Position numbers and translations under genes: made by a program. Positions 49,933 through 59,246 of a DNA stretch of 64,000 nucleotides are shown here, piece by piece. The stretch lies in assembly GCF_022867865.1 (NCBI RefSeq), contig NZ_JALIEC010000003.1, positions 1 through 64,000 on the forward strand, read 5' to 3'. The stretch's first letter is position 1; every line of letters starts with the position of its first letter. This DNA is from Phaeobacter sp. J2-8. GTDB lineage: Bacteria; Pseudomonadota; Alphaproteobacteria; Rhodobacterales; Rhodobacteraceae. The notes beneath the pieces were generated by a model. That model saw only the letters and a program-made list of their open reading frames with translations. It was not told the origin of the DNA and did not search any database.

Positions 49933-50781
49933 ATGAGCGCGACCGCCCGCAAAACTGCCCCGATGCCGGATGATATCCGCGCACGCAAAGGGGGTACACC
50001 GATTGTGTCCCTCACCGCCTATACCACGCCAATGGCCGAAATGATGGATGCGCATTGCGACTTTGTCCTGGTTGGCGACAGCCTGGCGATGGTGTTGCAT
50101 GGTCTGTCCTCCACTGTGCATGCCACTTTGGACATGATGATTCTGCATGGCAAGGCCGTGGCGCGTGGGTTGAAACAGGCGATGATGGTCGTCGACCTGC
50201 CTTTTGGGAGCTATGAAGAAAGCCCACAGCAGGCGTTTCGCAATGCCGCCCGCGTGATGGCGGAAACCGGCGCGGGCGCGGTCAAGCTTGAGGGCGGTGT
50301 CGAGATGGCGGAAACGATCGCCTTTCTGACCAAACGCGGTATTCCGGTGATGGCGCATATCGGCCTGACACCACAGGCCATCAACACGCTTGGCGGCTAC
50401 AAGGTGCAGGGCCGGGGCGATGGTGCCAAGCAATTGACCGATGATGCAATTGCGGTTGCGGATTTAGGGGCTTTTGCCGTTGTGCTGGAAAAAGTGCCGG
50501 ACACCTTGGCCAAGGCCCTGACGCTCAAGATCGGGATTCCGACAATTGGCATCGGTGCTTCGGCGGGATGTGATGGCCAGATTCTGGTGGTGGATGACAT
50601 GTTGGGGATGTTCACGGCGTTCAAACCGAAATTTGTCAAACGTTATGCCAATCTGAGGGAACAGGGCGAAGCCGCGATTGCGACCTTTGCCGCAGAGGTG
50701 CGCGCCCGCGAATTTCCCGGCCCGGAACATGTGTTTGCCGATGAAGCCCCACAGCCCAAGACCACGGAGACAAAAGCGTGA
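49933..50781 (+). CDS. panB: 3-methyl-2-oxobutanoate hydroxymethyltransferase
   Basis: PanB transfers a hydroxymethyl group from methylene-tetrahydrofolate to 2-oxoisovalerate, giving ketopantoate, the first step to pantothenate and CoA. The 282-residue protein has [27 protein letters not shown] (Mg-binding Asp), [13 protein letters not shown], and [16 protein letters not shown] 49933 is preceded by GGAGG. panC starts inside its stop codon. Confidence 0.96.
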   Translation: MSATARKTAPMPDDIRARKGGTPIVSLTAYTTPMAEMMDAHCDFVLVGDSLAMVLHGLSSTVHATLDMMILHGKAVARGLKQAMMVVDLPFGSYEESPQQAFRNAARVMAETGAGAVKLEGGVEMAETIAFLTKRGIPVMAHIGLTPQAINTLGGYKVQGRGDGAKQLTDDAIAVADLGAFAVVLEKVPDTLAKALTLKIGIPTIGIGASAGCDGQILVVDDMLGMFTAFKPKFVKRYANLREQGEAAIATFAAEVRAREFPGPEHVFADEAPQPKTTETKA

Positions 50782-51632
50782 GCGTTCCGATCCTTCGCGA
50801 TCTTGATGCCCTGCGGGCCCTGACCCGTTCATGGCACATGGCGGGAGAGGTGATTGGCGTGGTGCCAACGATGGGGGCATTGCACGATGGTCATCTCAGC
50901 CTGGTTGCCGCCGCCAAAGAGCGCGCCGACCGGGTGATCGTGACGATCTTTGTCAATCCAAAGCAATTCAACAACCCCGATGATCTAAAGAATTACCCCC
51001 GCACCGAACAGGATGACGCCCGCAAACTGGAACGGTTTGCAGTGGATGCCATCTGGGCACCAGATGGGGATACGATGTATCCATCAGGGTTCGCGACCGG
51101 GGTCTCTGTGGCCGGGTTGACCGATGTCTTGTGTGGCGCATATCGCCCCGGCCATTTCGATGGCGTGACCACGGTGGTGACCAAATTGTTCACCCAAACC
51201 GCCGCCGATCTGGCGTTTTTCGGTGAAAAGGATTTCCAGCAGCTTCAGGTCGTGCGCCGTCTGTCCCGTGATCTGAACCTCGGGACAGAGATTGTCGGCT
51301 GTCCGACCATTCGGGAAATGGATGGTCTGGCAATGTCTTCGCGCAATCTGCTTTTGTCTGATCGTGCGCGGGTCAAGGCACCCCAATTGTATCGGGTGAT
51401 GAAGGATATCGCGGCGGGCTTGGCGGCGGGGCAATCGATGTCGGACCTGGTGCCGCCTGCGCTGGCGACCTTGGAAAAGGCGGATTTCCTGTCGGTCGAC
51501 TATCTGGAACTGCGCGATTGTGACACGCTTTCGCTTCTGGACCGGCCAAGCGAACCCGCGCGTTTGCTGGCGGCTGCGCATCTGGCCGGGGTGCGGTTGA
51601 TTGACAACATCGACGTGCCGCAGATCAGCTGA
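50778..51632 (+). CDS. panC: Pantothenate synthetase
   Basis: PanC ligates pantoate and beta-alanine using ATP. The 284-residue protein begins with GTG at 50778, overlapping the panB stop as GTGA. It has the HIGH-like motif [44 protein letters not shown] and the KMSKS-like MSSRNLLLS. With PanB it forms the pantothenate branch; panD and panE are not in the window. A long hairpin follows the stop codon. Confidence 0.96.
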   Translation: MSVPILRDLDALRALTRSWHMAGEVIGVVPTMGALHDGHLSLVAAAKERADRVIVTIFVNPKQFNNPDDLKNYPRTEQDDARKLERFAVDAIWAPDGDTMYPSGFATGVSVAGLTDVLCGAYRPGHFDGVTTVVTKLFTQTAADLAFFGEKDFQQLQVVRRLSRDLNLGTEIVGCPTIREMDGLAMSSRNLLLSDRARVKAPQLYRVMKDIAAGLAAGQSMSDLVPPALATLEKADFLSVDYLELRDCDTLSLLDRPSEPARLLAAAHLAGVRLIDNIDVPQIS

Positions 51633-51640
51633 CAACGGGA

Positions 51641-51712
51641 TTTGCGTATTTAAGAAAGAGAAGAAGCCGAAAATTTAAATCAAATTGTGCTTCTTCTCTT
51701 TAAAAATACGCA
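51641..51712. terminator. Giant inverted repeat between panC and the M20 gene
   Basis: The left arm TGCGTATTT..AAAGAGAAGAAG (51643-51666) and right arm CTTCTTCTCTTT..AATACGCA (51690-51712) pair in a 12-bp perfect stem, a three-base internal loop and an outer 8-bp stem. The loop is AT-rich. Its arms are an inverted pair of the element seen at 47164. The position between convergent stop codons, with the M20 stop directly adjacent, suggests a bidirectional terminator. Confidence 0.85.
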
Positions 51713-53005
51713 TTACCGGGATTTCGGCAAACACAGGTCCGCCAAGGACAGGGCCATGACCTGCGCACTGTCAATCATGTCGTCGATGCCAACCCATTCG
51801 TCTGGCTTATGCGCCAGCTCCAGAACCCCCGGCCCATAGGCAATACAATTCTTCAACCGCCCGATCCGGTCGATATGTTTTTGATCGTAGGTTCCGGGCG
51901 ATGCCACGTAATCGGGGGCGCGGCCCATCACCGTCTCAATTGCCCCGGCCACTGTTGTGACGATTGGTGCGGCCTGGTCTGTCATCGACGGGGCCACATG
52001 GTTGATTTCTTCCAGCCTGTAGTCAAATTTTGGCCGCGTTGCTTTCAGCTCTTCCAGCAGCGCGCGCACCTCGCCTGATACGCTTGCATGGCTTTCTTCT
52101 GCCAGATAGCGGCGGTCGATCACCATGCGACAGGAATCCGGTACGCAATAGGCCGGCAGGCCGGTGTAATCCGCCGCTTGCTCGTTTTCGCCGCCGTGGA
52201 TGGAGTTGATGTTCATGGTGGATGCTTTGGCGCCATCGGGCACCACCGGCATGTCGGTATGTCGTGCAGCCATGGCCGGGAAAAGATCGGTTTCGAAACG
52301 GTCGATCACCGCGCTCATGTGGCGCACCGCGCAATCGCCCAAAAACGGCATCGCGCCATGGGCAATCTCCCCCAGGGTTTCGATTTCCGCCCACCACGCG
52401 CCCCGGTGGCCAAGGCAGATCCGATCCTTGTTGAGCGGTTCCGGAATGATCACATGCTGTACGCGCGAGGGCGCGAAAAATCCCTGCTCCGCGAGATAGG
52501 CAACACCGCCGTACCCGCCTGATTCCTCGTCCGCCGTGGCGCTGATTTCCACCGCGCCGGCAAAATCCGGGCAGAGATCCACAAACACTTCGGCCGCGAT
52601 AATCGACGCGGCCAACCCGCCCTTCATGTCACAGGCCCCCCGGCCATAGACCCGTCCATTGCGCACCTCGCCGCCAAATGGATCGACGGTCCAGCCTTTG
52701 CCGACCTCGACCACATCGGTGTGGCTGTTGAAATGCACACATTCACCCGCACATGTCCCGTCGCGTCGTGCAATCATGTTCCAGCGCGGATAGCGGTCGC
52801 TGTCGCCGGGGGCGTCAATGGCGCGGATCATCTGAATTTCGAAGTTGCGCGCCTGCAATCGCGCCGACAGAAAATCACAGATTTCGCGGTACTTGTCGCC
52901 CGGCGGGTTCAACGTCGGGATGCGGATCAAATCCTGGGTCAGCGCCACAAGGTCGTCGCGCCGGGCGGTAATTTCGCTTCGCAATTGGGTCTGAATATCG
53001 TGCAT
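51713..53005 (-). CDS. M20 family metallopeptidase (ArgE/DapE-like deacylase)
   Basis: A 430-residue di-zinc amidohydrolase. Metal and catalytic motifs are FNSHTDVVEVG (His, Asp), YGRGACDMKGG, ISATADEESGGYGG with the general-base Glu pair, and the C-terminal His in a SPGTYDQKHI segment. The dimerisation lid lies between. It may be an acetylornithine-deacetylase relative; the true DapE is a separate gene 3.5 kb away, so this copy likely acts on another N-acylated compound. ATG 53005 (MHDIQTQLRSE) fits homologues. Confidence 0.82.
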   Translation of the reverse strand: MHDIQTQLRSEITARRDDLVALTQDLIRIPTLNPPGDKYREICDFLSARLQARNFEIQMIRAIDAPGDSDRYPRWNMIARRDGTCAGECVHFNSHTDVVEVGKGWTVDPFGGEVRNGRVYGRGACDMKGGLAASIIAAEVFVDLCPDFAGAVEISATADEESGGYGGVAYLAEQGFFAPSRVQHVIIPEPLNKDRICLGHRGAWWAEIETLGEIAHGAMPFLGDCAVRHMSAVIDRFETDLFPAMAARHTDMPVVPDGAKASTMNINSIHGGENEQAADYTGLPAYCVPDSCRMVIDRRYLAEESHASVSGEVRALLEELKATRPKFDYRLEEINHVAPSMTDQAAPIVTTVAGAIETVMGRAPDYVASPGTYDQKHIDRIGRLKNCIAYGPGVLELAHKPDEWVGIDDMIDSAQVMALSLADLCLPKSR

Positions 53006-53084
53006 GCGCCTAGTTTTGCGCCTGCGGTTCGGTTGTGCAAGCGGCGATGCCGCCTGCACCTCAGATCGCGTTCATTTGTGTCGA

Positions 53085-55361
53085 TTACCGTCGCTTGCGG
53101 CTGACTTTTGCGGCTTTTTTCTTGGATTTGACAAGTTTGCGTTTCGACGGCCCACTGCGCCCCCTTGGCCCGCCGCGACCGCGCGGGCCGCCGCCATTCC
53201 TGTGGCCCTGAGGGGGTTTCTCGCCGTTGATTTCCAGCAACTCCAGCGCGATGCCACCCGTGACCGGCGCGGCTTCGGTCAGCCGCACGGTGACGCGCAT
53301 GCCGATGGTGATGGTCAGCCCGGTGTCGGACCCCATCAGCGTGGCGGTATTGGCATCAAAGTGGAAATATTCGCGGCCCAGATTGCGCATCGGGATCAGC
53401 CCATCCGCCCCGGTTTCATCCAGTTTCACAAAGGCGCCAAAGCGGGCAATACCGGAAACCCGGCCAGAGAATTCCTCGCCCACGCGTTCGGACAAAAAGG
53501 CCGCCAGATAACGATCCGTGGTGTCGCGTTCGGCAATCATCGACCGGCGTTCGGTGTCAGAGATATGGGTGGCCGTCGGCTCCAGCTTGTCGATATCGAC
53601 ATGTGACAGCCCGTCGTCCCCCCAGCCATGCGCCGAGATCAACCCGCGATGCACGATCAGGTCGGAATACCGCCGGATGGGCGAGGTGAAATGCGCGTAA
53701 TTTTGCAGCGCCAGGCCGAAATGGCCGAAATTCTTCGGGCTGTAATAGGCCTGGGTCATGGAGCGCAGGGTGGCGATATTGATCAACTCGCTTTCCTCGG
53801 TGCCCGCTGCGGCGTGCAGCAGGCCGTTCAGATGCGCGGTCTTCAAAACCTGGCCCTTGGCCAGTGTCAGCCCGGCGCTTTCAGCGGTTTCACGCAAGGA
53901 GTTGAGCTTTTCGGGCGGCGGTTCTTCGTGCACACGGAACAGAAGCGGGGTCTTCTTGGCGATCAGGGTTTCGGCGGCGGCCACATTGGCGAGGATCATG
54001 AATTCCTCGATCAGTTTATGCGCGTCCAGCCGATCCTTGAAGTTGATCGAGGTGACTTTGCCCTCTTCCGATAGCTCCACGCGCCGCTCTGGCAGGTCAA
54101 GATCAAGCGGCTGGCGGTCGGCCCGGGCCTTTGTAAGCGCAGCATATGCGGCATAAAGTGGCCGGATCACCGGGTCCATCAGTTCGGCCACATTATCGTT
54201 CGGGCGGCCATCCATGCCGTCCTGCACTTCCTGATAATGCAGCGAGGCAGGCGAACGCATCAAACCGCGGACAAACCGGTGCGAGAGTTTCTCGCCACGC
54301 GCCGAAATCTGCATCCGTACCGCGATACAGGCACGCGGCACACCCTCGTGCAGCGAGCAGAGATCGCCGGACAAGCGGTCGGGCAGCATTGGCACCACCC
54401 GATCGGGGAAATAGCTGGAATTGCCGCGCTTGCGGGCCTCGTGGTCCAGCGCAGAGCCGGGGCGCACATAACAGGCCACATCGGCAATCGCGACCCAGAC
54501 GATGTGACCGCCCGGGTTCTTGGGATCGTCGTCGGCATGGGCGTAACAGGCATCATCGTGATCGCGCGCATCCGCCGGATCAATGGTGATAAGGGGCATA
54601 TCGCGCAGGTCTTCGCGCCCGGACAGACCGGCGGGCTTCATCGCGTCGGCCTCGGCAATCACCTCGTCCGGGAAATCGTCGGGAATGCCGTGCTGGTGGA
54701 TCGCAATCAACGATACAGCGCGCGGCGCGGTCGGATCGCCCAGCCGTTCAACAATACGGGCGCGGGGCAGGCCCATGCGGCCCTTGGGGCCGGCCAATTC
54801 GGCCTCGACCAATTCGCCGTCTTTCGCCCCATGCACATCGTTGGCCGCGACCTGCCATTCCTTGTCCGCGCCTTTGTCGACCGGTTTGATCCGCCCGCCT
54901 TCGGTGCGTTTGGCAAAGACGCCCAGAATGCGGCGCGGGTTGGTGCCGATCCGACGGATCAGGCGGGCCTCGTAATTGTGATCCTCTTCCTGCACCACTT
55001 GCAGGCGGGCCAGAATGCGGTCGCCTTCGCCCAGTGCCGGATCGCTCGCGCGCGGCACCACCAGCACAATCGGTTCCACCCCTTCGCCGTGCCATTCCAG
55101 CGGTTTGGCAAAAAGATCGCCATCGGCATTCGGCGCTTTGACCTGCAAGACCGACACCGGCGGAAGCCGGTCGGGATCGCGATAGGTCTTCTTGCGTTTT
55201 TCCAGATGGCCCTCGGCCTCCAACTCCTTCAACAGGCGTTTGAGGTCGATGCGGGCTGCGCCTTTGATGCCAAAGGCCTTGGCGATATCGCGTTTGGCTG
55301 TCAGCGTCGGATTGGCGGCGATCCAGTCAAGGATCTGGGATTTTGTGGGCAATTGGCTCAT
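53085..55361 (-). CDS. rnr: Ribonuclease R
   Basis: RNase R is a 3'-5' exoribonuclease that degrades structured RNA. The 758-residue protein has an N-terminal winged-helix region, cold-shock domains, the RNB catalytic domain with LITIDPADARDHDDACYA (four Mg-binding Asp) and HFTSPIRRYSDLIVHRGL, and an S1 domain (GIARFGAFVKLDETGADGL). The end is a very basic tail (RKLVKSKKKAAKVSRKRR) that binds RNA or ribosomes. ATG 55361 gives MSQLPTKSQILDWI. Confidence 0.96.
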   Translation of the reverse strand: MSQLPTKSQILDWIAANPTLTAKRDIAKAFGIKGAARIDLKRLLKELEAEGHLEKRKKTYRDPDRLPPVSVLQVKAPNADGDLFAKPLEWHGEGVEPIVLVVPRASDPALGEGDRILARLQVVQEEDHNYEARLIRRIGTNPRRILGVFAKRTEGGRIKPVDKGADKEWQVAANDVHGAKDGELVEAELAGPKGRMGLPRARIVERLGDPTAPRAVSLIAIHQHGIPDDFPDEVIAEADAMKPAGLSGREDLRDMPLITIDPADARDHDDACYAHADDDPKNPGGHIVWVAIADVACYVRPGSALDHEARKRGNSSYFPDRVVPMLPDRLSGDLCSLHEGVPRACIAVRMQISARGEKLSHRFVRGLMRSPASLHYQEVQDGMDGRPNDNVAELMDPVIRPLYAAYAALTKARADRQPLDLDLPERRVELSEEGKVTSINFKDRLDAHKLIEEFMILANVAAAETLIAKKTPLLFRVHEEPPPEKLNSLRETAESAGLTLAKGQVLKTAHLNGLLHAAAGTEESELINIATLRSMTQAYYSPKNFGHFGLALQNYAHFTSPIRRYSDLIVHRGLISAHGWGDDGLSHVDIDKLEPTATHISDTERRSMIAERDTTDRYLAAFLSERVGEEFSGRVSGIARFGAFVKLDETGADGLIPMRNLGREYFHFDANTATLMGSDTGLTITIGMRVTVRLTEAAPVTGGIALELLEINGEKPPQGHRNGGGPRGRGGPRGRSGPSKRKLVKSKKKAAKVSRKRR

Positions 55362-55412
55362 GTGCAAAGCCGTAGCATGTGCGCGGGGGATCGTCACCGC
55401 GAAAGTCCCGGG

Positions 55413-55469
55413 CTTCTTCTGTTCAAAAATATCCCGGGGGAGGCCAAAGGCCGGGGGCAGAGCCCCCTT
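55413..55469 (-). repeat. Dispersed intergenic element, minus-strand copy with GC-rich palindromes
   Basis: On the minus strand the order is GGGGGCTCTGCCCCC, then GGCCTTTGGCC, then TCCCCCGGGATATTTTTG and AACAGAAGAAG. The first two blocks are palindromes. It lies between the DUF2064 gene and rnr and repeats the 44699 design. Confidence 0.7.
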
Positions 55470-55484
55470 GTGCCCCTCACTGCA

Positions 55485-56087
55485 TTAGGGAACAGACTGG
55501 ACCGTCTGACCAAGTCCTTGCAAATCGTCCACCGTGTCGACATCCGCCAGCGTGTCAATTTGCGCAATGCGTGCCCCGGGCAATGTGGCGCGGCTGTCGG
55601 CCAATGCATTGGGGCCGGACCAGCGCACACCTTTCAGAAAACCGGCGGGCGCACGACCTGGGTGGCGCAGCCCGACCAGCCAATAACCGCCATCCGGCGC
55701 AGGGCCGAAAACCGCATCGTTGTGGCCAAGGCAGGCAAAGGCACGTGCCACATGTGGCGGGGTGATACCGGGAATATCGCCGCCAATGATACAGGCCGGA
55801 CCGGGGGGCATGGCGCGCATCAGCCGGGCCATGCGATCGCCCAGGGAGCCGCGGCCTTGTGCCACGCGGGGCAAATGTGCGGGCCAGATCCGGCTGGCGA
55901 TCCCGTCACGGTCCGGCGATACCGCCAAAACCAACTGCCACCGCGGATCGTCAAGACGCCGGATCAACCGCGCGGTTTGATGGCGAAACCACCACGCCGC
56001 GGTGGTCATGCCAATGTCGCGGCCCAGCCGGGTTTTGACCCGACCGGGGCGGGGTTCCTTCAACATCAAGATCAGATGTCGGGTCAA
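55485..56087 (-). CDS. DUF2064 (TIGR04282) glycosyltransferase-like protein
   Basis: A 200-residue protein with the GT-A-like nucleotidyl/glycosyltransferase fold of the DUF2064 family. Marks are LMLKEPRPGRVKTRLGRD, where the Lys/Arg-rich motif resembles nucleotide binding, GSLGDRMARLM, CIIGGDIPGITPPHV and FGPAPDGGYWLVGL. The enzymatic role is not established. ATG 56087 overlaps the GNAT gene stop by four bases. Confidence 0.82.
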   Translation of the reverse strand: MTRHLILMLKEPRPGRVKTRLGRDIGMTTAAWWFRHQTARLIRRLDDPRWQLVLAVSPDRDGIASRIWPAHLPRVAQGRGSLGDRMARLMRAMPPGPACIIGGDIPGITPPHVARAFACLGHNDAVFGPAPDGGYWLVGLRHPGRAPAGFLKGVRWSGPNALADSRATLPGARIAQIDTLADVDTVDDLQGLGQTVQSVP

Positions 56088-56506
56088 AGCGGCTTTTCCA
56101 TCATCCGGTGGGGAATGCCTGCGTCGTCGAAGTCATCGCCATAGGTGGTAAAACCCAGTTTTTCATAGAACGGGATCGCATGCAGCTGCGAACCAAGTGC
56201 GGCGCGGGTAAATCCGCCTTCTAGGCGCATTTCGTCCAGTGCCGCCGCAATCAATGCCGCGCCCAATCCGGTGCCACGGGCCTGTTTCACCACACAGACC
56301 CGGCCTATCTTGCCGGTGGTGCCATGGCGCAGAATGCGGGCGGTGCCCAGCGGCGTGCCATCCTGCACCGCCAGAAGATGCAGGGCGGTGGCGTCATATG
56401 CGTCGCGTTCGATGTCTGCGGGCACGCCCTGTTCGTCGACAAACACCGCAAATCGCAGTTTCAGACAGGTTTCCAGATCGTCGGTGCGGGTGATGGTGGC
56501 ATTCAT
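56084..56506 (-). CDS. GNAT family N-acetyltransferase
   Basis: A 140-residue protein of the ElaA-like GNAT type. The acetyl-CoA-binding motif is [19 protein letters not shown], with the end [44 protein letters not shown] is typical of ElaA-like members. Substrate unknown. It overlaps both neighbours, dapE (ATGA) and DUF2064, so it is part of the leftward operon. Confidence 0.88.
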   Translation of the reverse strand: MNATITRTDDLETCLKLRFAVFVDEQGVPADIERDAYDATALHLLAVQDGTPLGTARILRHGTTGKIGRVCVVKQARGTGLGAALIAAALDEMRLEGGFTRAALGSQLHAIPFYEKLGFTTYGDDFDDAGIPHRMMEKPL

Positions 56507-57675
56507 TTTGCAAAATAATCCTTCAGGATACGCGCATAAATCGCCTTCAACTGATGGATCTGATCCACGGCCACATGTTCATCAACCTGATGCATGCTGC
56601 GGCCGACAAGGCCGAATTCCACCACCGGGCAGTGATCCTTGACGAACCGCGCATCAGACGTGCCGCCGGTGGTGCTGAGTTCCGGCTCAACACCGGTTTC
56701 GGCCTTGACCGCACCGGCCACCAGATCGGACAGGGGCCCCGGCGGGGTCACGAAACTCTCTCCCGATATCTTGACGCGCAGGTCGATTTTCACCCCAAAC
56801 TCGGCCGCGACGGCGTCTGCCCTGGACTGAAGCCAGTTTTGCAGCGCTTTGCCTGTATGGGCATCGTTGAAGCGGATGTTGACGGTCGCGGTGCAGCTGC
56901 CGGGGATGACATTTGTGGCCGGGTTGCCGGTGTCGATGGTGACAACCGCCAAAGTGGAGGCATCAAAATGCGCGGTGCCCCGGTCCAATTCATGGGATGA
57001 CAGCTGATCCATCAGACGCGCCAAAGCGGGAAGCGGATTTTTGGCGCGATGGGGATAGGCGGCATGCCCCTGCACGCCGGTCACGGTGAACCATGCATTC
57101 AACGAACCGCGCCGCCCGATCTTCATCATCTGGCCCATGTGGTCGGGGCAGGTCGGCTCTCCCACCAGACATACGGACATCTGTTCGCCGTGTTGGTCCA
57201 TATGCTGCAAGAGTTCGATGGTGCCGTGGTCGGCGTCGCCCTCTTCATCGCCGGTGATGGCCAGGATCAAGGCGCCCTCGGGGGGGGCGTCGCGTACCAG
57301 ATCAATCGCGGCGGCAACAAAGGCTGCGACGCCGGACTTCATATCGGTGCTGCCGCGCCCGTAAAGCACACCATCGACGATCTCGGCACCAAAGGGATCA
57401 TGGGTCCAGTCATCGGGGTTGCCGATCGGCACCACGTCGGTATGGCCATTGAAGCCAAACGTCTTTTCATGACCCTTGGCGCCCCAGCGGGCAAACAGAT
57501 TGCTGATCCCGCCCTGATCCACCCTTGTGCATTCGAACCCGGCGGACGACAGCATGTCCTGCAGCAAGACCAATGCGCCCCCTTCATCAGGGGTGACAGA
57601 GCGGCAGCGAACCAGCGCGGCCGTCAGATCTGCCGGATCAACAGCGGATGTGAGGGGGGGATTTTCAGCGGGCAT
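56503..57675 (-). CDS. dapE: Succinyl-diaminopimelate desuccinylase
   Basis: DapE removes succinate from N-succinyl-LL-diaminopimelate in the lysine and peptidoglycan pathway. The 390-residue di-zinc enzyme has [12 protein letters not shown] (His, Asp), [28 protein letters not shown] with the Glu pair, and a C-terminal [17 protein letters not shown] supplying the last His. ATG 57675 has GGAG at proper distance; ATG 57693 is an in-frame alternative. dapD is about 0.7 kb upstream, so consecutive steps are linked with one unknown gene between. Confidence 0.95.
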   Translation of the reverse strand: MPAENPPLTSAVDPADLTAALVRCRSVTPDEGGALVLLQDMLSSAGFECTRVDQGGISNLFARWGAKGHEKTFGFNGHTDVVPIGNPDDWTHDPFGAEIVDGVLYGRGSTDMKSGVAAFVAAAIDLVRDAPPEGALILAITGDEEGDADHGTIELLQHMDQHGEQMSVCLVGEPTCPDHMGQMMKIGRRGSLNAWFTVTGVQGHAAYPHRAKNPLPALARLMDQLSSHELDRGTAHFDASTLAVVTIDTGNPATNVIPGSCTATVNIRFNDAHTGKALQNWLQSRADAVAAEFGVKIDLRVKISGESFVTPPGPLSDLVAGAVKAETGVEPELSTTGGTSDARFVKDHCPVVEFGLVGRSMHQVDEHVAVDQIHQLKAIYARILKDYFAK

Positions 57676-57873
57676 GGCTGGCTCCGATGGCATGGGATTG
57701 TGACCTGATTGCAGTGGCTTGGCGCTCTGGATCCGTATCGCTTAGCAGAATGGGCCGGACGGGGCTAGGCCGCCCGCCGGGAATGGTAACGGCCATAGGG
57801 TGGGTTGGTCTGTGCCAAATTCAGAGAAGGGATTTGCGGACCGCCGCCGCCCAGTGTGTTTGGGGGGGATGGT

Positions 57874-58224
57874 TCAGTGGGCGTCTTGATCCGTCAACGG
57901 TTCGTAAAACGGAGTGATCTGCGCCACGATCACCGAATTCTTATCCAGAGCACGTTGCATCAGATCGGCTTCGGTCTTGTCGATGTCTTCGCCGGTTTGC
58001 CGCCGCTCGTCCAGCGTGCCATGGCCGGTCACGTCCAGCGGCGCGAGGTCGGCTTGTTTCAGGATGGCGACGGTTTCGCGGACGGCTTCGGCTTCATCCA
58101 CGCCAGAGGCATAGCAGATCAGCCCCGCACCGGTGGCGCCCTCGGGCAGGCCATCGCCGGATTTGCGGCCGACCTGAACAACAAGGGTGTAGACGTGATG
58201 CGGTTTTTTCGGCGGTTTGGTCAT
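57874..58224 (-). CDS. Conserved hypothetical protein between dapD and dapE
   Basis: A 116-residue protein, MTKPPKKPHHVYTLVVQVGR at the start and IVAQITPFYEPLTDQDAH at the end. It has a predicted alternating beta/alpha pattern (HVYTLVVQV, GAGLICYASGVDEAEAVRET, NSVIVAQITPFYEP), no signal peptide and no membrane helix. I recognise no named domain. Its place inside the dap genes suggests a link with diaminopimelate metabolism or simple co-transcription. The 198 bases between it and dapE hold no other gene that I can support. Confidence 0.65.
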   Translation of the reverse strand: MTKPPKKPHHVYTLVVQVGRKSGDGLPEGATGAGLICYASGVDEAEAVRETVAILKQADLAPLDVTGHGTLDERRQTGEDIDKTEADLMQRALDKNSVIVAQITPFYEPLTDQDAH

Positions 58225-58262
58225 AGTGAACCTTTGGCGCTTTTGGCAGCGGGAGGGAGCCT

Positions 58263-58290
58263 CCGGCGGGGATATTTTTGGCCAGATGAA
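58263..58290 (+). repeat. Dispersed intergenic element, GGCCAGATGAA variant
   Basis: CCGGCGGGGATATTTTTG followed by GCCAGATGAA, between the dapD and hypothetical genes. It is preceded by GGAGGGAGCCTCC, a short palindromic GGAG-CCTCC unit. It matches the copy at 7116. Confidence 0.6.
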
Positions 58291-58331
58291 ATGCGGAGCC
58301 GCGTCGCGTGTGGCGCGGCCCCGACGCGGTC

Positions 58332-59159
58332 TCAGTCGCGCAAAAGTTCGTTGATCCCGGTTTTGGAGCGGGTGCGCTCGTCAACGCGTTTGACGATCAC
58401 CGCGCAATAGAGGTTGACGTTGTTCTTGGACGGCATCGAGCCTGCCACAACGACGGAATAGGGCGGCACTTCGCCGTACATCACTTCGCCGGTTTCGCGG
58501 TCGACGATCTTGGTCGACTGGCCGATGAAGACCCCCATGCCAAGGACCGAACCTTCGCGCACGATGCAGCCTTCGACCACTTCGGAACGCGCGCCGATGA
58601 AGCAATTGTCCTCGATGATGGTCGGGCCGGCCTGCATGGGTTCCAGCACGCCGCCGATCCCGACGCCGCCCGAAAGGTGGACGTTCTTGCCGATCTGGGC
58701 ACAGGAGCCGACCGTGGCCCATGTATCAACCATGGTGCCCTCGTCGACATAGGCGCCAAGGTTCACGAACGACGGCATCAGCACCACGCCGGGCGCGATA
58801 TAGGCGGATTTGCGGACAACACAGTTTGGCACGGCCCGGAACCCGGCCGCGCGCCATTGGTTGTCGCCCCAGCCTTTGAACTTGCTGTCGACCTTGTCCC
58901 ACCAGCCAGAGCCTTGCGGGCCGTTGTCCTGCAGTTCCATGTCCTTGATGCGGAAGCCCAGAAGAACGGCTTTCTTTGCCCATTGATTGACATGCCAGTC
59001 GCCGTTTTCCTGGCGCTCTGCCACGCGCAGTTTGCCGGAATCCAGCGCGTTCAGCGTGTCTTCGATGGCTTCGCGGGTTTCACCGCCGGTGGTGGGGGTG
59101 ATTGTGTCGCGGGCGTCCCATGCCGCCTCGATGGCGGTTTCAAGTTGGGCGTTGGACAT
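58332..59159 (-). CDS. dapD: 2,3,4,5-tetrahydropyridine-2,6-dicarboxylate N-succinyltransferase
   Basis: DapD succinylates tetrahydrodipicolinate, the step before DapC and DapE. The 275-residue protein is a left-handed beta-helix acyltransferase with hexapeptide repeats ([58 protein letters not shown]). The N-terminal helical domain begins [20 protein letters not shown]. The start ATG is at 59159. It heads the leftward dap operon. Confidence 0.96.
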   Translation of the reverse strand: MSNAQLETAIEAAWDARDTITPTTGGETREAIEDTLNALDSGKLRVAERQENGDWHVNQWAKKAVLLGFRIKDMELQDNGPQGSGWWDKVDSKFKGWGDNQWRAAGFRAVPNCVVRKSAYIAPGVVLMPSFVNLGAYVDEGTMVDTWATVGSCAQIGKNVHLSGGVGIGGVLEPMQAGPTIIEDNCFIGARSEVVEGCIVREGSVLGMGVFIGQSTKIVDRETGEVMYGEVPPYSVVVAGSMPSKNNVNLYCAVIVKRVDERTRSKTGINELLRD

Positions 59160-59246
59160 GGGGAATCTCCATCAGTTGGGCTGTGATCAATGCTGCGCCG
59201 CTTTAGATAGGAAAATCGGATGCGGGGCAACCACGGCACAGACGGC

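Noticed and set aside
51713-53005. Calling the M20 gene dapE or argE
   Set aside because: A better dapE lies at 56503-57675 in the dap operon, and the M20 gene has no arginine-pathway neighbours, so only the family name is supported.
54237-56144. 635-codon plus-strand frame opposite rnr, and similar ones at 48079-49845 and 13529-14977
   Set aside because: All lie antisense to well-recognised genes and show repetitive GC-driven composition with no start site or domain.
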